Source: BRHc4a sp049323755
GTDB taxonomy: Bacteria > Bacillota > Desulfotomaculia > Desulfotomaculales > Desulfocucumaceae
DNA length: 64,000 nt
Direction of reading: 5' to 3'
NCBI GenBank assembly: GCA_049323755.1
Contig: JBMOPE010000028.1
Location: forward strand, 62,001 to 126,000
Shown: in pieces, positions 8,397 to 17,262 of the stretch
Layout: each line of letters begins with the position of its first letter
How positions within the stretch are numbered: position 1 is the stretch's first letter
Notes under the pieces: model-generated
Seen by the model: the letters and a program-made list of their open reading frames with translations, nothing else
The model's database searches: none
What the model was told of the DNA's origin: nothing
Translations under genes and position numbers: made by a program

Positions 8397-9313
8397 TTTC
8401 CCGACTGCCTCCTTTTCTTCCTGGAAAGGGAAATAAATACATCTTCAAGCGATGGGGTGATCTTTAGTGCCGTGGTTCCGGCTTTTTTTTCAACGTCCTT
8501 AATATGGGCTTCATTTTCCAGAAGTGCGTGCAACACCGGACCATGTACCGAGCACTCCCTGACGTAGGGGAGGCTTTCAAATTCATGAATTCTGTTCAGG
8601 GCGTCAGGCATATCAATTTCCACCATGCAGCCTTCTATAGTGTTCTTTTTCAGGTTTTCAGGGGTATCGTTGGCTATCAGTGTCCCCTCCGAGATGAAGG
8701 CAATATTGTGGCATCTTTCAGCCTCATCCATGAAGTGTGTGGTTACCATCACTGTGGTGCCTTCACTGGCCAGGTTTTGGATAATCCGAAAAAATTGCCG
8801 CCTGCTGGTGGGGCTCACACCACTGGTTGGCTCATCCAGGAAAAGTATTGCCGGGCGGGATATAATGGCGCAGCTTAAAGCCAGCCTTTGCTTCAGTCCT
8901 CCCCCAAGGTTTGCCGCCAGTTCATTTTCCCTTCCGGTGAGAATTGACAGATCAATCAGTTCTTTAATCCGATGTCTTCTTTCTTTTTTGGGCACACTAT
9001 AGAGCCCGGCGTAAAAGTCAAGGTTTTCATATACGGTGAGGTCGTCATAAAGGCTGAATTTTTGAGACATGTATCCAATGTTTCTCTTTATCATTTCAGA
9101 CTCCCGGGCCAGGTCAAAACCCAGAACGCTACCCGACCCCGAGGTGGGCTCCAGTATGCCGCAGAGCATTCTGATGGTTGTTGACTTGCCTGACCCGTTG
9201 GGCCCTAAAAATCCGTATATTTCCCCCTTACGTATATTTATGGTGAGATTGTTCACCGCGGTAAAGTCACCGAATTTCCTTGTTAGTTCTCTGGTTGATA
9301 CCACATAATCCAC
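8393..9313 (-). CDS. ABC transporter ATP-binding protein (second ATPase of efflux operon)
   Basis: 306-aa cytoplasmic ATPase. Walker A is GPNGSGKSTTIRML, the Q-loop is 'YMSQKFSLYDDLTV', Walker B is 'ILFLDEPTSGVSP' and the H-loop is 'VTTHFMDEAERC'. The signature is LGGGLKQRLAL instead of LSGGQ, and the D-loop Asp of the usual SGVDP is Ser. One composite ATP site may therefore be weaker. It abuts the first ATPase end to end (9313/9314). In E. coli YbhF the two nucleotide-binding domains are fused; here they are separate genes. Confidence 0.93.
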   Translation of the reverse strand: MDYVVSTRELTRKFGDFTAVNNLTINIRKGEIYGFLGPNGSGKSTTIRMLCGILEPTSGSGSVLGFDLARESEMIKRNIGYMSQKFSLYDDLTVYENLDFYAGLYSVPKKERRHRIKELIDLSILTGRENELAANLGGGLKQRLALSCAIISRPAILFLDEPTSGVSPTSRRQFFRIIQNLASEGTTVMVTTHFMDEAERCHNIAFISEGTLIANDTPENLKKNTIEGCMVEIDMPDALNRIHEFESLPYVRECSVHGPVLHALLENEAHIKDVEKKAGTTALKITPSLEDVFISLSRKKRRQSGK

Positions 9314-10222
9314 CTATACCGCCTCACTTTCCGCAAGGGCGACAAAAATATCTTCTATGGTGGGGGGGATTTCTTTAAGTGATATAATGCTTATACTCCT
9401 GGCAGACAGGGCCTCTTCTATATTTTTCTTTCCCTTCGCCGGGTCTTTCACCCTTATGTGGTACTTATCACCGAATATGTCAGCATCCAGAATCCCGGCA
9501 ACAGTTCCGAGAAAATCCAGGTTAACAGAAGCTGTTTTAAGTTCCAGTATTTTAAAGGGGAAGTTTCTTTTCAGGTTGACCGGGGAGTCTACTGACACCA
9601 GCCTTCCATCATACATAAAGGCCACCTTTCTGCAGAGTTCGGCCTCGTCCATATAAGCAGTGGAGACTAGAATGGTTATTCCCTCTCCATTAAGACTGTA
9701 AAGTATTCTCCAGAATTCCTTGCGGGACTCCGGGTCCACACCGAAGGTCGGCTCATCAAGCAAAAGAAGGGAGGGCCTGGACAGAAGGGCGCAGGTAAGG
9801 GCCAGCTTTTGCTTCATTCCTCCCGAAAGGTTGTCTGCAAAACGGGATTTAAAATCCAATAAATTTGTTATTTCAAGTATTTCCTCTGCTCTTCGCCTTA
9901 TGGTTTCCTTGTTAAGGCCATACAGACGTCCGAAAAAATTTATATTTTCCATGACAGTCATATCCCCATACAGGCTGAAGCGCTGAGGCATATATCCCAT
10001 TGATTTTTTAGCCTCTTCCAGCTCCTTTCCGGACTTTCCAAGCAGAAGGACTGTGCCCGAAGAAGGGGCCATGATACCGCAAAGCATTCTTATAAGAGTA
10101 GTTTTTCCAGCGCCGTCGGGGCCCACCAGCCCGTATAATTCACCCTGGCCGACCTCCATGGACACATTGTTGACAGCGGTAATGCTTCCGAATCTTTTTG
10201 TCAGACCATGGGTTTGAATCAT
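9314..10222 (-). CDS. ABC transporter ATP-binding protein (first ATPase of efflux operon)
   Basis: 302-aa ATPase with Walker A GPDGAGKTTLIRML, signature LSGGMKQKLAL, Walker B 'LLLLDEPTFGVDPESR' and H-loop 'VSTAYMDEAELC', where Ala precedes Tyr and the usual switch His is replaced. GAGGTG lies upstream of the ATG at 10220-10222; the frame extends to a TTG at 10237, but that would put the ribosome site inside the gene. It pairs with the second ATPase to power the neighbouring permease. Confidence 0.93.
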   Translation of the reverse strand: MIQTHGLTKRFGSITAVNNVSMEVGQGELYGLVGPDGAGKTTLIRMLCGIMAPSSGTVLLLGKSGKELEEAKKSMGYMPQRFSLYGDMTVMENINFFGRLYGLNKETIRRRAEEILEITNLLDFKSRFADNLSGGMKQKLALTCALLSRPSLLLLDEPTFGVDPESRKEFWRILYSLNGEGITILVSTAYMDEAELCRKVAFMYDGRLVSVDSPVNLKRNFPFKILELKTASVNLDFLGTVAGILDADIFGDKYHIRVKDPAKGKKNIEEALSARSISIISLKEIPPTIEDIFVALAESEAV

Positions 10223-10240
10223 GCAAGTACACCTCAATCC

Positions 10241-11218
10241 CTAATCCCTAATTACCACATCTGCGGGCATCCCCGGCTTAAAAATTCCACTATTGTTATC
10301 TATTTTAACTTTTACCGCATACACTATGTTGGTGCGCTCTTCCCTGGTCTGTATTGTTTTGGGGGTAAACTCTCCTTTTGAGGCTATCTCTGAGATTGTT
10401 CCGTAAAACTCCTCATTTAAGCCACTTACCGAAAAGCTTACCTGCTGACCTATACTAACCGTTGGCAGATCATCGGTGGAAACATAAACTCTTATCCAAA
10501 GATTGTTTAAGTCTGCTACCGTAACAACAGCAGCACCGGCTGAGACGAATTCACCGGGCTCAAAATTTCTTGTAACCACGGTACCGTCAATGGGGCTGGT
10601 TATAACAGTGTCCTCTAAAAGGGCCTCGGTGGATTTAAGCACTGTTTTACTCCGTTCAAGCTCAATTTCAGTCGCCTTTATCTGGTCGGGCCTGCTTCCG
10701 GACTCAAGTATTCCCAGCCTGGCCTTTGCCGAGTCAAGCTGATTTTTTGCTACCTTGTAGCCGGTTTCTAATTTTTCCAGCTCTGATTGTGGTATGGCCC
10801 CCACCTCATATAAATCCCTGGCCCTTTCGTAGTCGGAACCGGCCTTGTCAAAGTTGGCCCGGGCAGTATCGACATTAGCACTGGCCTCGGCTATTTCCTG
10901 GTGTCGCGCTCCCGAGGCAATATCTGAAAGAAGGGCCTGTGCTTTTTGAACTCCCAGTTCGTCACGCTCTTTCTGGGTGGTCAGGTCATTACGGATCAGC
11001 CTTGACACTACCTGGCCCTTCTTTATCGTGTCTCCGGCATTAACGGACACAAATTCCAGCGTGCCGGGCAGCCGGGCGGTGAGGTTTACTTCGGTGGCCT
11101 CAATTGTTCCGCTTAGCTCCAGCCCATCCTTTTTGTCCCCGGTGTAGTGGTTATAGCTCCAATATGCCCCGGCGGCCACCATTGTGAACACCAACAACCC
11201 AATCATGCGTTTCTTCAT
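10241..11218 (-). CDS. HlyD-family membrane fusion/efflux adaptor
   Basis: 325-aa periplasmic-adaptor-type protein with one N-terminal membrane helix ('MIGLLVFTMVAAGAYW'), a split lipoyl domain ('TARLPGTLEFVSVNAGDTIKKG' in two pieces and 'VITSPIDGTVVTRNFEPGE'), a long coiled-coil hairpin rich in Ala/Glu/Lys (about residues 85-195) and a C-terminal beta barrel. The frame continues to an ATG at 11236, but the GGGGGA site favours the ATG at 11216-11218. It is the first gene of the export operon. The stop lies within a short gggatta heptamer repeat that fills the gap to the next gene. Confidence 0.9.
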   Translation of the reverse strand: MKKRMIGLLVFTMVAAGAYWSYNHYTGDKKDGLELSGTIEATEVNLTARLPGTLEFVSVNAGDTIKKGQVVSRLIRNDLTTQKERDELGVQKAQALLSDIASGARHQEIAEASANVDTARANFDKAGSDYERARDLYEVGAIPQSELEKLETGYKVAKNQLDSAKARLGILESGSRPDQIKATEIELERSKTVLKSTEALLEDTVITSPIDGTVVTRNFEPGEFVSAGAAVVTVADLNNLWIRVYVSTDDLPTVSIGQQVSFSVSGLNEEFYGTISEIASKGEFTPKTIQTREERTNIVYAVKVKIDNNSGIFKPGMPADVVIRD

Positions 11219-11239
11219 TTGCCGATCCCCCATCATTTG

Positions 11240-11267
11240 TAATCAGTTAGCCTATAAGTAAACTAAT
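11240..11267 (-). promoter_or_regulatory. Candidate TetR operator/promoter of the efflux operon
   Basis: An imperfect palindrome with arms TCAGTTAG and CTAATGA (11244-11267) lies just upstream of the hlyD-like start. On the minus strand a possible -10 (TATAGG) lies inside it. The TetR gene at the end of this operon is the natural candidate ligand. Support is by symmetry and position only. Confidence 0.3.
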
Positions 11268-11349
11268 GACACCAGCAAAGTTTACCTGGTTTTATGATAC
11301 CACTGCCAATATACTGGAGCAATAAGAATTTATATCAATTGTTATTTAA

Positions 11350-11391
11350 TCTTATAAAAAATGTTTAACCGCCTGAGTTTACCAGGCGGTT
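11350..11391 (-). terminator. Rho-independent terminator of the acyl-CoA ligase gene
   Basis: On the minus strand AACCGCCTG and CAGGCGGTT form a perfect 9-bp stem (plus coordinates 11383-11391 and 11367-11375) with a 7-nt loop, followed by a run of T residues (ATTTTTTAT). It lies about 90 bp after the ligase stop and before the hlyD-like gene, so it separates the two minus-strand transcripts. Confidence 0.8.
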
Positions 11392-11416
11392 AAGTAAGTA
11401 TATGGCGCTAACCATT

Positions 11417-11482
11417 CTGAATTCTGGGTTCTGAGTTCTGAGTGCCGCCGTCTGCAAGACGGCAACGCCAGCAGGGCGTTTA
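11417..11482. repeat. Period-7 repeat and double-hairpin module after the ligase
   Basis: Heptamers of the attctga/ttctgag type (11417-11442) are followed by a hairpin (ccgtctgcaagacgg) and a second hairpin (aacgccagcagggcgtt) that ends at the ligase stop codon. This is the same modular repeat as at 36273-36330, in the opposite orientation. Confidence 0.65.
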
Positions 11483-13156
11483 TTAGCCTTGTTTCTGGTT
11501 TTCTTCTTCCACCAGGACCCTTCTCAGTATCTTTCCGATCATTGTTTTGGGCAGTTCCTGTTTGAACTCTATCTTCTTGGGAACCTTGTAAGGCGCCAGC
11601 CTTTCCTTGCAGAAAGAGATTATATCCTCGTCAGTTGCCGTTTCTCCTTCTTTAAGAACTATAAAAGCTTTCACTGTTTCCCCGCGATATGGGTCTTTTA
11701 CCCCGGCTACTGCTGCTTCCATAATCTTGGGGTGCTCGTATAGAACTTCTTCCACCTCCCGCGGGTAAATGTTGTAGCCGCCAGCAATGATAAGGTCTTT
11801 TTTGCGGTCAACAATAAAACACATGCCCCTTTCATCCATCCGGCCTATGTCGCCTGTGAAGAACCACCCGTCCCGGAGGACTTTGGCGTTTTCTTCCGGC
11901 TTGTTCCAGTAACCTTTCATTACCTGGGGACCTTTTACGCATATTTCTCCTACCTCGCCGATGGCCATTTCGGTTTCACCGGCTTCGGAGTCCATAATTC
12001 TGCAAATAGTGTCAGGATAGGGCAGGCCGATAGCTCCCTCGGCCTTGGAGTATAGGAGGTTACCATGGGTTATGGGAGAGGTTTCACTAAGGCCGTAGCC
12101 TTCTATAAGCCTTCCCCCGGTAAGTTCCTGGAACTTTAGCTGCACTTCCAGGGGCAGGGGAGCGCCGCCGCTTACACAGATCCTTATGGAAGTAAGGTCA
12201 TATTGCTTTAGATTGGGGGCGGAAATAATAGCTACGTAAATGGTGGGTGTTCCAGGGAAAATATTGACCTTGTATTTTGGTATGGACTCAAGAACCATAT
12301 TAAGGTCAAAGCGCGGTATCAGCACAAGAGTTGCGCCGTTGTATATTCCCGAGTTCATGCAAACAGTCATGCCGAAGGAGTGGAAGAAAGGCAGAACGCA
12401 AAGGCATGTTTCAGCCCCCTCCTTGGACTCATAATCCCACTCAGCCAGTTGAAGAACATTGGCCGTCAGGTTCCTGTGGGTGAGCATGGCGCCCTTTGAA
12501 AGCCCTGTTGTGCCGCCGGTATACTGGAGCACCGCAAGGTCCTCGGGCTTAATATCCACTGCAGGCGGATTGGGCGTAGAGTTTTTTATAAGTGTTTTAA
12601 AATCTAGCACTCCGCTGCCGGCGGGTATCTCCGCCCATTGTCCTGATTTTTTGGCCTTAATGGGGTATAACAAATTCTTTGGGAAGGGCAGGTAATCCTT
12701 TATGCCGGTGCCTATGAGCCTTTTGACAGGGGTCTCGGGAGCCACCTTAAGAACCTTTGGAGCAAGAAGATCCAGGAAAATAATTGTTTCGGCTCCGGAA
12801 TCCACTAGCTGGTGTTTCAGCTCCCGCTCGGTGTACATGGGGTTGATACCCACTGCCACGGCTCCCAGCCTGATTGACGCATAATAAGCTATTATCATCT
12901 GGGGTATGTTTGGAAGCATCAGTCCTACCCGGTCTCCTTTTTTAACGCCCCGTTCACTGAGGGCCTTTGCAAGCCGGTCTACCTGCTCCTTTAACTGCGT
13001 ATATGACAGTTTTCCGCCCATAAAAATAGTAGCTGTCCTGTTGGGATACTTTTGCACGGTTTGTTCGAGATTTGCATAAAGGGGGATGTTGGGGTATTCC
13101 AGGTTTGCCCTTATTTGTTCAGGGTAGGATTTAATCCAGAATGGTTGTTCACTCAC
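11483..13156 (-). CDS. Long-chain fatty acid-CoA ligase (AMP-forming)
   Basis: 557-aa ANL-superfamily enzyme that activates a carboxylic acid via acyl-AMP and transfers it to CoA. Motifs: the P-loop-like YTGGTTGLSKGAMLTH, 'GYGLSETSP', 'TGDIGRMDERG' and, near the C-terminus, 'KKDLIIAGGYNIYPREVE' and the catalytic Lys region 'PKTMIGKILRR'. The length fits medium/long-chain ligases. The start is the GTG at 13154-13156 preceded by GGAGG; the frame extends upstream without a ribosome site. It is monocistronic, with its own terminator. Chain-length specificity cannot be read from sequence. Confidence 0.93.
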   Translation of the reverse strand: MSEQPFWIKSYPEQIRANLEYPNIPLYANLEQTVQKYPNRTATIFMGGKLSYTQLKEQVDRLAKALSERGVKKGDRVGLMLPNIPQMIIAYYASIRLGAVAVGINPMYTERELKHQLVDSGAETIIFLDLLAPKVLKVAPETPVKRLIGTGIKDYLPFPKNLLYPIKAKKSGQWAEIPAGSGVLDFKTLIKNSTPNPPAVDIKPEDLAVLQYTGGTTGLSKGAMLTHRNLTANVLQLAEWDYESKEGAETCLCVLPFFHSFGMTVCMNSGIYNGATLVLIPRFDLNMVLESIPKYKVNIFPGTPTIYVAIISAPNLKQYDLTSIRICVSGGAPLPLEVQLKFQELTGGRLIEGYGLSETSPITHGNLLYSKAEGAIGLPYPDTICRIMDSEAGETEMAIGEVGEICVKGPQVMKGYWNKPEENAKVLRDGWFFTGDIGRMDERGMCFIVDRKKDLIIAGGYNIYPREVEEVLYEHPKIMEAAVAGVKDPYRGETVKAFIVLKEGETATDEDIISFCKERLAPYKVPKKIEFKQELPKTMIGKILRRVLVEEENQKQG

Positions 13157-13465
13157 CTGCGTACCTCCGTCTCCATAAAAAGTATTATAAGAAAATATTA
13201 ACATTGGTTGGTGTAATATTCAATATCTTTTGAAGGTTAAAATATGTCTATAAAATAATAATTATGAATTATGTCACATGTAACTTGTTGTTTAACGATG
13301 AAATTTGTTTTTACCGGGGAGGATTTCCAGTTGATTTATTGAATAAAAAAGATTGGGATTTAAAGCGAAGAAACGTGTTTTATAGGATTTGGGGGGAGGG
13401 GTGAATAGGGAAGGTTGTTGTAATTTCGTGCCTGTTCGAAATTTCATTTTTCAGGAGGGGGAAAA
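13157..13465. other. Divergent intergenic region between acyl-CoA ligase and purine transporter
   Basis: A 309-bp AT-rich region separates two divergent genes and should hold both promoters. I see no confident -35/-10 pair and no purine (xpt-type) riboswitch architecture. The one clear symmetric element is the 7-bp inverted repeat at 13422-13443, described separately. Confidence 0.6.
13422..13443. promoter_or_regulatory. Inverted repeat upstream of purine transporter operon (possible operator)
   Basis: AATTTCG and CGAAATT are separated by 8 nt, just upstream of the ribosome site of the BMP lipoprotein gene. Read on the minus strand the right arm gives AATTTCGAACAG, which resembles the B. subtilis PurR box core (CGAAC after an A/T tract) at most positions. 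The second box and its spacing do not match the classical pair, so a PurR role is only a suggestion. Confidence 0.25.
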
Positions 13466-14590
13466 TTGAAGAATTTTAAAGGATTTTTAACGCTTGCTGT
13501 AGTATTAATCCTGGCGGTTGCACTGGTAGCGTCGGGATGTGGCAAAAAAGAAGGGGAAAAGAAAGATGCTGCAAAAGATGGTGAAAAATTCAAGGTAGCT
13601 TTTATGTATGTGGGCCCAGTAGGTGATGGTGGCTGGAGTTACGCTCACGATCAGGGTAAGAAGTACCTCGAAGAGAAAATGCCTGATGTGCAGACCACTA
13701 TAGTTGAGTCCGTTCCCGACACTAATGCCGCGGACCCCACCAGGGAGCTGACCCGCCTTGCCCAAGAGGGTAACAAGGTCATTTTTGCCACCAGCTTCGG
13801 CTACATGGATCCTACCATTGAAGTGGCCAAAAAGTATCCTGATGTGGTATTTATGCACTGCTCGGGATTTAAAACCGACCAAAATGTCGGCACCTACTTT
13901 GGCCGGATATACCAGGCCCGCTACCTTACCGGTATTGTGGCCGGAAAAACGACCCAGAGCAACCTGATAGGCTATGTTGCTGCTCACCCGATTCCGGAGG
14001 TTATCAGGGGAATAAACGCTTTCACTCTCGGAGTGAAGTCGGTGAACCCCAATGCCAAGGTGAAGGTTGTATGGACCAACACCTGGTATGACCCTGCCAA
14101 GGAAAAGGAAGCCGGAAAAACTTTGCTTGACGCTGGCTGCGACGTTATTACCCAGCACCAGGACACCCCCGGACCCATGCAAGCAGCCGAGGAAAGGGGC
14201 AAGTTCGGGATTGGCTATAACAGTGATATGAGCAAATTTGCTCCCAAGGCCGTTCTCACCTCTGCAGTATGGAACTGGGGTCCCTTCTATTATGATACTG
14301 TCAAGGCTGTAAAGGAAAAGACCTGGAAGTCTGACCAGTACTGGGGTCCTATGAGCGAAAATATTGTCGGCATAGCACCCTTCGGACCGATGGTCCCCGA
14401 AGATGTTAAGAAGCTGGTTGAGGACTCCAAGCAGAAGATACTTAGTGGACAGTGGGATGTATTTACCGGACCTATCAAGGATCAGTCCGGTGCTGAAAAA
14501 GTTCCCGCCGGACAAAAGATGACCGACAAGGACATGCTGAGCTTTGACTGGTTTGTTGAGGGCGTAGAGGGAAGCATACCTAAAAAGTAA
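13466..14590 (+). CDS. BMP family lipoprotein, purine nucleoside ABC transporter binding protein
   Basis: 374-aa extracytoplasmic solute-binding protein. A signal peptide with lipobox LVASGC places the lipidated Cys at residue 25. The mature part has the Bmp/PnrA fold signatures 'VAFMYVGPVGDGGWSYAHDQG', given here in two parts as VAFMYVGPVGDGGW and SYAHDQG, plus 'GIGYNSDMSK'. Start is TTG at 13466, four bases after AGGAGGGGG. It is followed by the matching ATPase, two permeases and xpt, which points to nucleoside or purine import. Confidence 0.93.
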   Translation: MKNFKGFLTLAVVLILAVALVASGCGKKEGEKKDAAKDGEKFKVAFMYVGPVGDGGWSYAHDQGKKYLEEKMPDVQTTIVESVPDTNAADPTRELTRLAQEGNKVIFATSFGYMDPTIEVAKKYPDVVFMHCSGFKTDQNVGTYFGRIYQARYLTGIVAGKTTQSNLIGYVAAHPIPEVIRGINAFTLGVKSVNPNAKVKVVWTNTWYDPAKEKEAGKTLLDAGCDVITQHQDTPGPMQAAEERGKFGIGYNSDMSKFAPKAVLTSAVWNWGPFYYDTVKAVKEKTWKSDQYWGPMSENIVGIAPFGPMVPEDVKKLVEDSKQKILSGQWDVFTGPIKDQSGAEKVPAGQKMTDKDMLSFDWFVEGVEGSIPKK

Positions 14591-14621
14591 TATGATTTTA
14601 ATACAGCATATATACCAGGGA

Positions 14622-14645
14622 CGCTGACGGGATATCCCGTCAGCG
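14622..14645 (+). terminator. Perfect 24-nt palindrome between binding protein and ATPase genes
   Basis: CGCTGACGGGAT and ATCCCGTCAGCG form a perfect self-complementary hairpin in the only gap of the import operon. It has no long T-run. Such partial terminators or RNA-end stabilisers are often found after solute-binding protein genes and would give more binding protein than transporter. Confidence 0.65.
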
Positions 14646-14668
14646 CCCGGTTTATGGGGGAAAACAAG

Positions 14669-16186
14669 TTGAACTCTGTTGAAATGAAAGGCATCATTAA
14701 AAGGTTTCCCGGGGTTCTGGCAAGTGACAATATAAATTTTACGGTAAAGCCCGGTGAAATTCACGCTCTTTTGGGTGAGAACGGGTCCGGTAAGAGTACC
14801 CTCATGTCTATTTTAGCAGGCCAATACAGGCCGGACGGGGGGACGATACTGGTACAGGGAAAAGAGGTCGTTTTCCGATCGCCCCGGGATGCCATAAAAT
14901 CCGGTATAGGTATGGTTCACCAGCATTTTAAACTGGTAGAGAATTTTACAGTTACTGAAAACATTATCCTTGGTGACAGGGGAACCCCTTTTTGGGGGGG
15001 GCTTGACAAGATATCGGGGAAAATACGCTCTCTGGGTGATGCTTACGGCCTTAGCGTGGAGCCCGGCGCCAGAATAGACCAGCTGTCGGTGGGTGAAAAG
15101 CAAAGGGTTGAAATTTTAAAAATGCTTTACCGGGGCTCGGACCTTCTCATTATGGATGAGCCCACAGCAGTACTTACTCCCCAGGAGTCGGAGGAGCTTT
15201 TTGAAAACCTGAAAAAATTCGCCGCTTCAGGGCGCTCGGTGGTATTAATAACCCATAAGCTTAATGAGGTAATGTCGGTGGCTGACAGGGTTACAGTGCT
15301 GCGCGGGGGCAGGGTGGCGGCGGTTCTTGATAGAGAGGAGATTTCAGAAAGAAATCTCGCAAGGCTTATGGTCGGAAAAGATATTGCCCCGGCTCAGAGG
15401 GAACCCGTATCGGGAAACGGAGAAACCGTCCTGGAGCTAAAAAGTGTGGGGGCTATGAAAGATGTTGGGAGACAGGGGCTCAAGAATATTACTTTTACCG
15501 TTGGCAGAGGAGAGATATTCGGTATAGCGGGCGTGGCGGGAAATGGTCAGAAAGAGCTGGCTGAAGCCATTAACGGACTAAGGTGGGTACACTCCGGAAG
15601 GATAAGAATTAACAGTAAAGATGTTACCAACCTTTCACCCAGGGCAATAGCAGACCTGGGTGTAAGCTATGTGCCCGAGGACCGGCTTGGAATGGGGCTT
15701 GTGCCAGGTCTGGGAGTGGTAGATAATATCATTTTAAAAAAGTACCGCAGGCAGCCGGCTTCCGGAGGGCGGCTTCTGGATTACAGGAGCGCCAGAAAAG
15801 AGGCGGAAAGGCTGGTAGGTGAGTTTGGCATCAAGGTGGCTGACATTAAGGCACCGGTGAGCCTGATGTCAGGGGGAAACCTCCAGAGACTGCTTCTGGC
15901 AAGGGAGATATCAGAGAATCCGTCGCTAATGGTGGTGGTATACCCTGTAAGGGGACTGGATGTGGGGGCTACTGAGGCTATTCACAGCATGCTCCTGGAT
16001 CTGCGTCGGAGAGGCACTGCCATTTTGCTTGTTTCCGAGGATCTGGATGAGATAATAAAACTTTGTGACCGTATAGGGGTTATGTTTGAGGGAAGAATGG
16101 CGGGCATACTTACCGGGGGAAATGTAACGCCCGAAGAAATAGGACTCTTGATGATGGGATCAGGTATCTCTGAGGAAGGGGCTTGA
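14669..16186 (+). CDS. ABC transporter ATP-binding protein, nucleoside type (two ATPase domains)
   Basis: 505-aa protein of the YufO/NupA/RbsA-like double-ATPase family. Domain 1: Walker A GENGSGKSTL, signature LSVGEKQRVEIL, Walker B 'LLIMDEPTAVLTP'. Domain 2: degenerate Walker A GVAGNGQKEL, signature MSGGNLQRLLLAREI and 'PVRGLDVGATE', as usual in this family. GGGGGA (14656-14661) sits 7 bases before the TTG at 14669, while the in-frame ATG at 14654 lacks a ribosome site, so the TTG is preferred. It couples ATP hydrolysis to import by the next two permeases. Confidence 0.93.
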   Translation: MNSVEMKGIIKRFPGVLASDNINFTVKPGEIHALLGENGSGKSTLMSILAGQYRPDGGTILVQGKEVVFRSPRDAIKSGIGMVHQHFKLVENFTVTENIILGDRGTPFWGGLDKISGKIRSLGDAYGLSVEPGARIDQLSVGEKQRVEILKMLYRGSDLLIMDEPTAVLTPQESEELFENLKKFAASGRSVVLITHKLNEVMSVADRVTVLRGGRVAAVLDREEISERNLARLMVGKDIAPAQREPVSGNGETVLELKSVGAMKDVGRQGLKNITFTVGRGEIFGIAGVAGNGQKELAEAINGLRWVHSGRIRINSKDVTNLSPRAIADLGVSYVPEDRLGMGLVPGLGVVDNIILKKYRRQPASGGRLLDYRSARKEAERLVGEFGIKVADIKAPVSLMSGGNLQRLLLAREISENPSLMVVVYPVRGLDVGATEAIHSMLLDLRRRGTAILLVSEDLDEIIKLCDRIGVMFEGRMAGILTGGNVTPEEIGLLMMGSGISEEGA

Positions 16187-17262
16187 GGAGATTGTCACGC
16201 TTTGTTTATTTAGAAAAAAGGCTTAGAACCCCCAGTTCATCCGTTTTCCTGATAACCGCCATATCTATTGTTTTGTCTCTTTTACTTGGGGGAGTTTTTC
16301 TTTCCTTAACCGGCTATGATCCCATAAAAATATATTCAATAATGCTGACAGGTGTTTTTGGGTCATCCTTTGGCATTACGGAAACACTGGTCAGGGCTAT
16401 TCCGTTGATGCTGCTGGGGCTGGGAATATCAATAGCTTTTAAAATGCAGCTATGGAATATAGGCGCCGAGGGCCAGATATATATGGGGGCCTTTGCTGCC
16501 AGCTGGATACCTTTGACATTTCCCGATTTACCGGCAGTTGTCATGCTGCCATTAATGATAATTACGGGGATGCTTGCCGGCGGGGTATGGGCGCTTATTC
16601 CGGCTATACCAAAAGCTTACCTTGGTGTAAATGAAATAATATCCACTTTGATGCTTAACTATGTGGCCATACTGTGGGTTGAGTACCTGGTTTTCGGTCC
16701 CTGGAGGGATCCCCAGGGCTTTAACTTTCCGCTCAGCGCTCCCTTTCCAGAGGCTGCCAGGCTTTGGACGCTGGGTGATACCAGGGTCCACGGGGGGATT
16801 TTGTTTGCCCTTATTATCTCAGTAATTGTTTATATTATTATTAACCGAACCAGGTGGGGTTATGAGATAAGGGTAATAGGTGAAAGCGCGTCCGCAGCCC
16901 GTTATGCAGGCATGGATATTAGACGCAATATTATTCTGGTAATGATTTTAAGCGGGGCCATCTGCGGGCTGGCAGGAATGTCCGAGGTGAGTGGAATAAG
17001 CGGCAGGCTGCAGCACGGCATAAGCCCCGGGTACGGGTATACCGCCATCATAGTGGCCTGGCTTGCCAAACTTAATCCTTTTGCTATTATAGTTGTTGCC
17101 ATACTTTTTGGAGGGCTGCAGGTAGGAGGCTACATGGTTCAAAGCAGCGGGGTGTCCGCATCGGTAGCCACAATGCTGCAGGGGTCCATACTGTTCTTTG
17201 TGCTGGGCGGGGAATTATTCAACCGGTACAGGTTAAGGATTGGAAGAGGGGAGGCGTCCTGA
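16183..17262 (+). CDS. ABC transporter permease, nucleoside type (first)
   Basis: 359-aa inner-membrane permease of the BPD_transp_2 family, about 9-10 helices, starting around residue 20 ('VFLITAISIVLSLLLGGVFL'). The conserved cytoplasmic loop 'ESASAARYAGMDIRRNI' (EAA-like) contacts the ATPase. It begins at TTG 16183, overlapping the ATPase stop by 4 bp, and ends one base into the next permease gene, so expression is coupled. It is homologous to the B. subtilis NupP/YufP-type subunit. Confidence 0.93.
   Translation: MRRLSRFVYLEKRLRTPSSSVFLITAISIVLSLLLGGVFLSLTGYDPIKIYSIMLTGVFGSSFGITETLVRAIPLMLLGLGISIAFKMQLWNIGAEGQIYMGAFAASWIPLTFPDLPAVVMLPLMIITGMLAGGVWALIPAIPKAYLGVNEIISTLMLNYVAILWVEYLVFGPWRDPQGFNFPLSAPFPEAARLWTLGDTRVHGGILFALIISVIVYIIINRTRWGYEIRVIGESASAARYAGMDIRRNIILVMILSGAICGLAGMSEVSGISGRLQHGISPGYGYTAIIVAWLAKLNPFAIIVVAILFGGLQVGGYMVQSSGVSASVATMLQGSILFFVLGGELFNRYRLRIGRGEAS

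Noticed and set aside
13157..13465. Purine riboswitch before the nucleoside importer
   Set aside because: I could not find the paired P1 ends or the conserved loop sequences of that riboswitch class.
13505..14764. 419-codon minus-strand open frame
   Set aside because: It is antisense to the BMP lipoprotein gene, which has a signal peptide, ribosome site and family motifs; the opposite frame has none.
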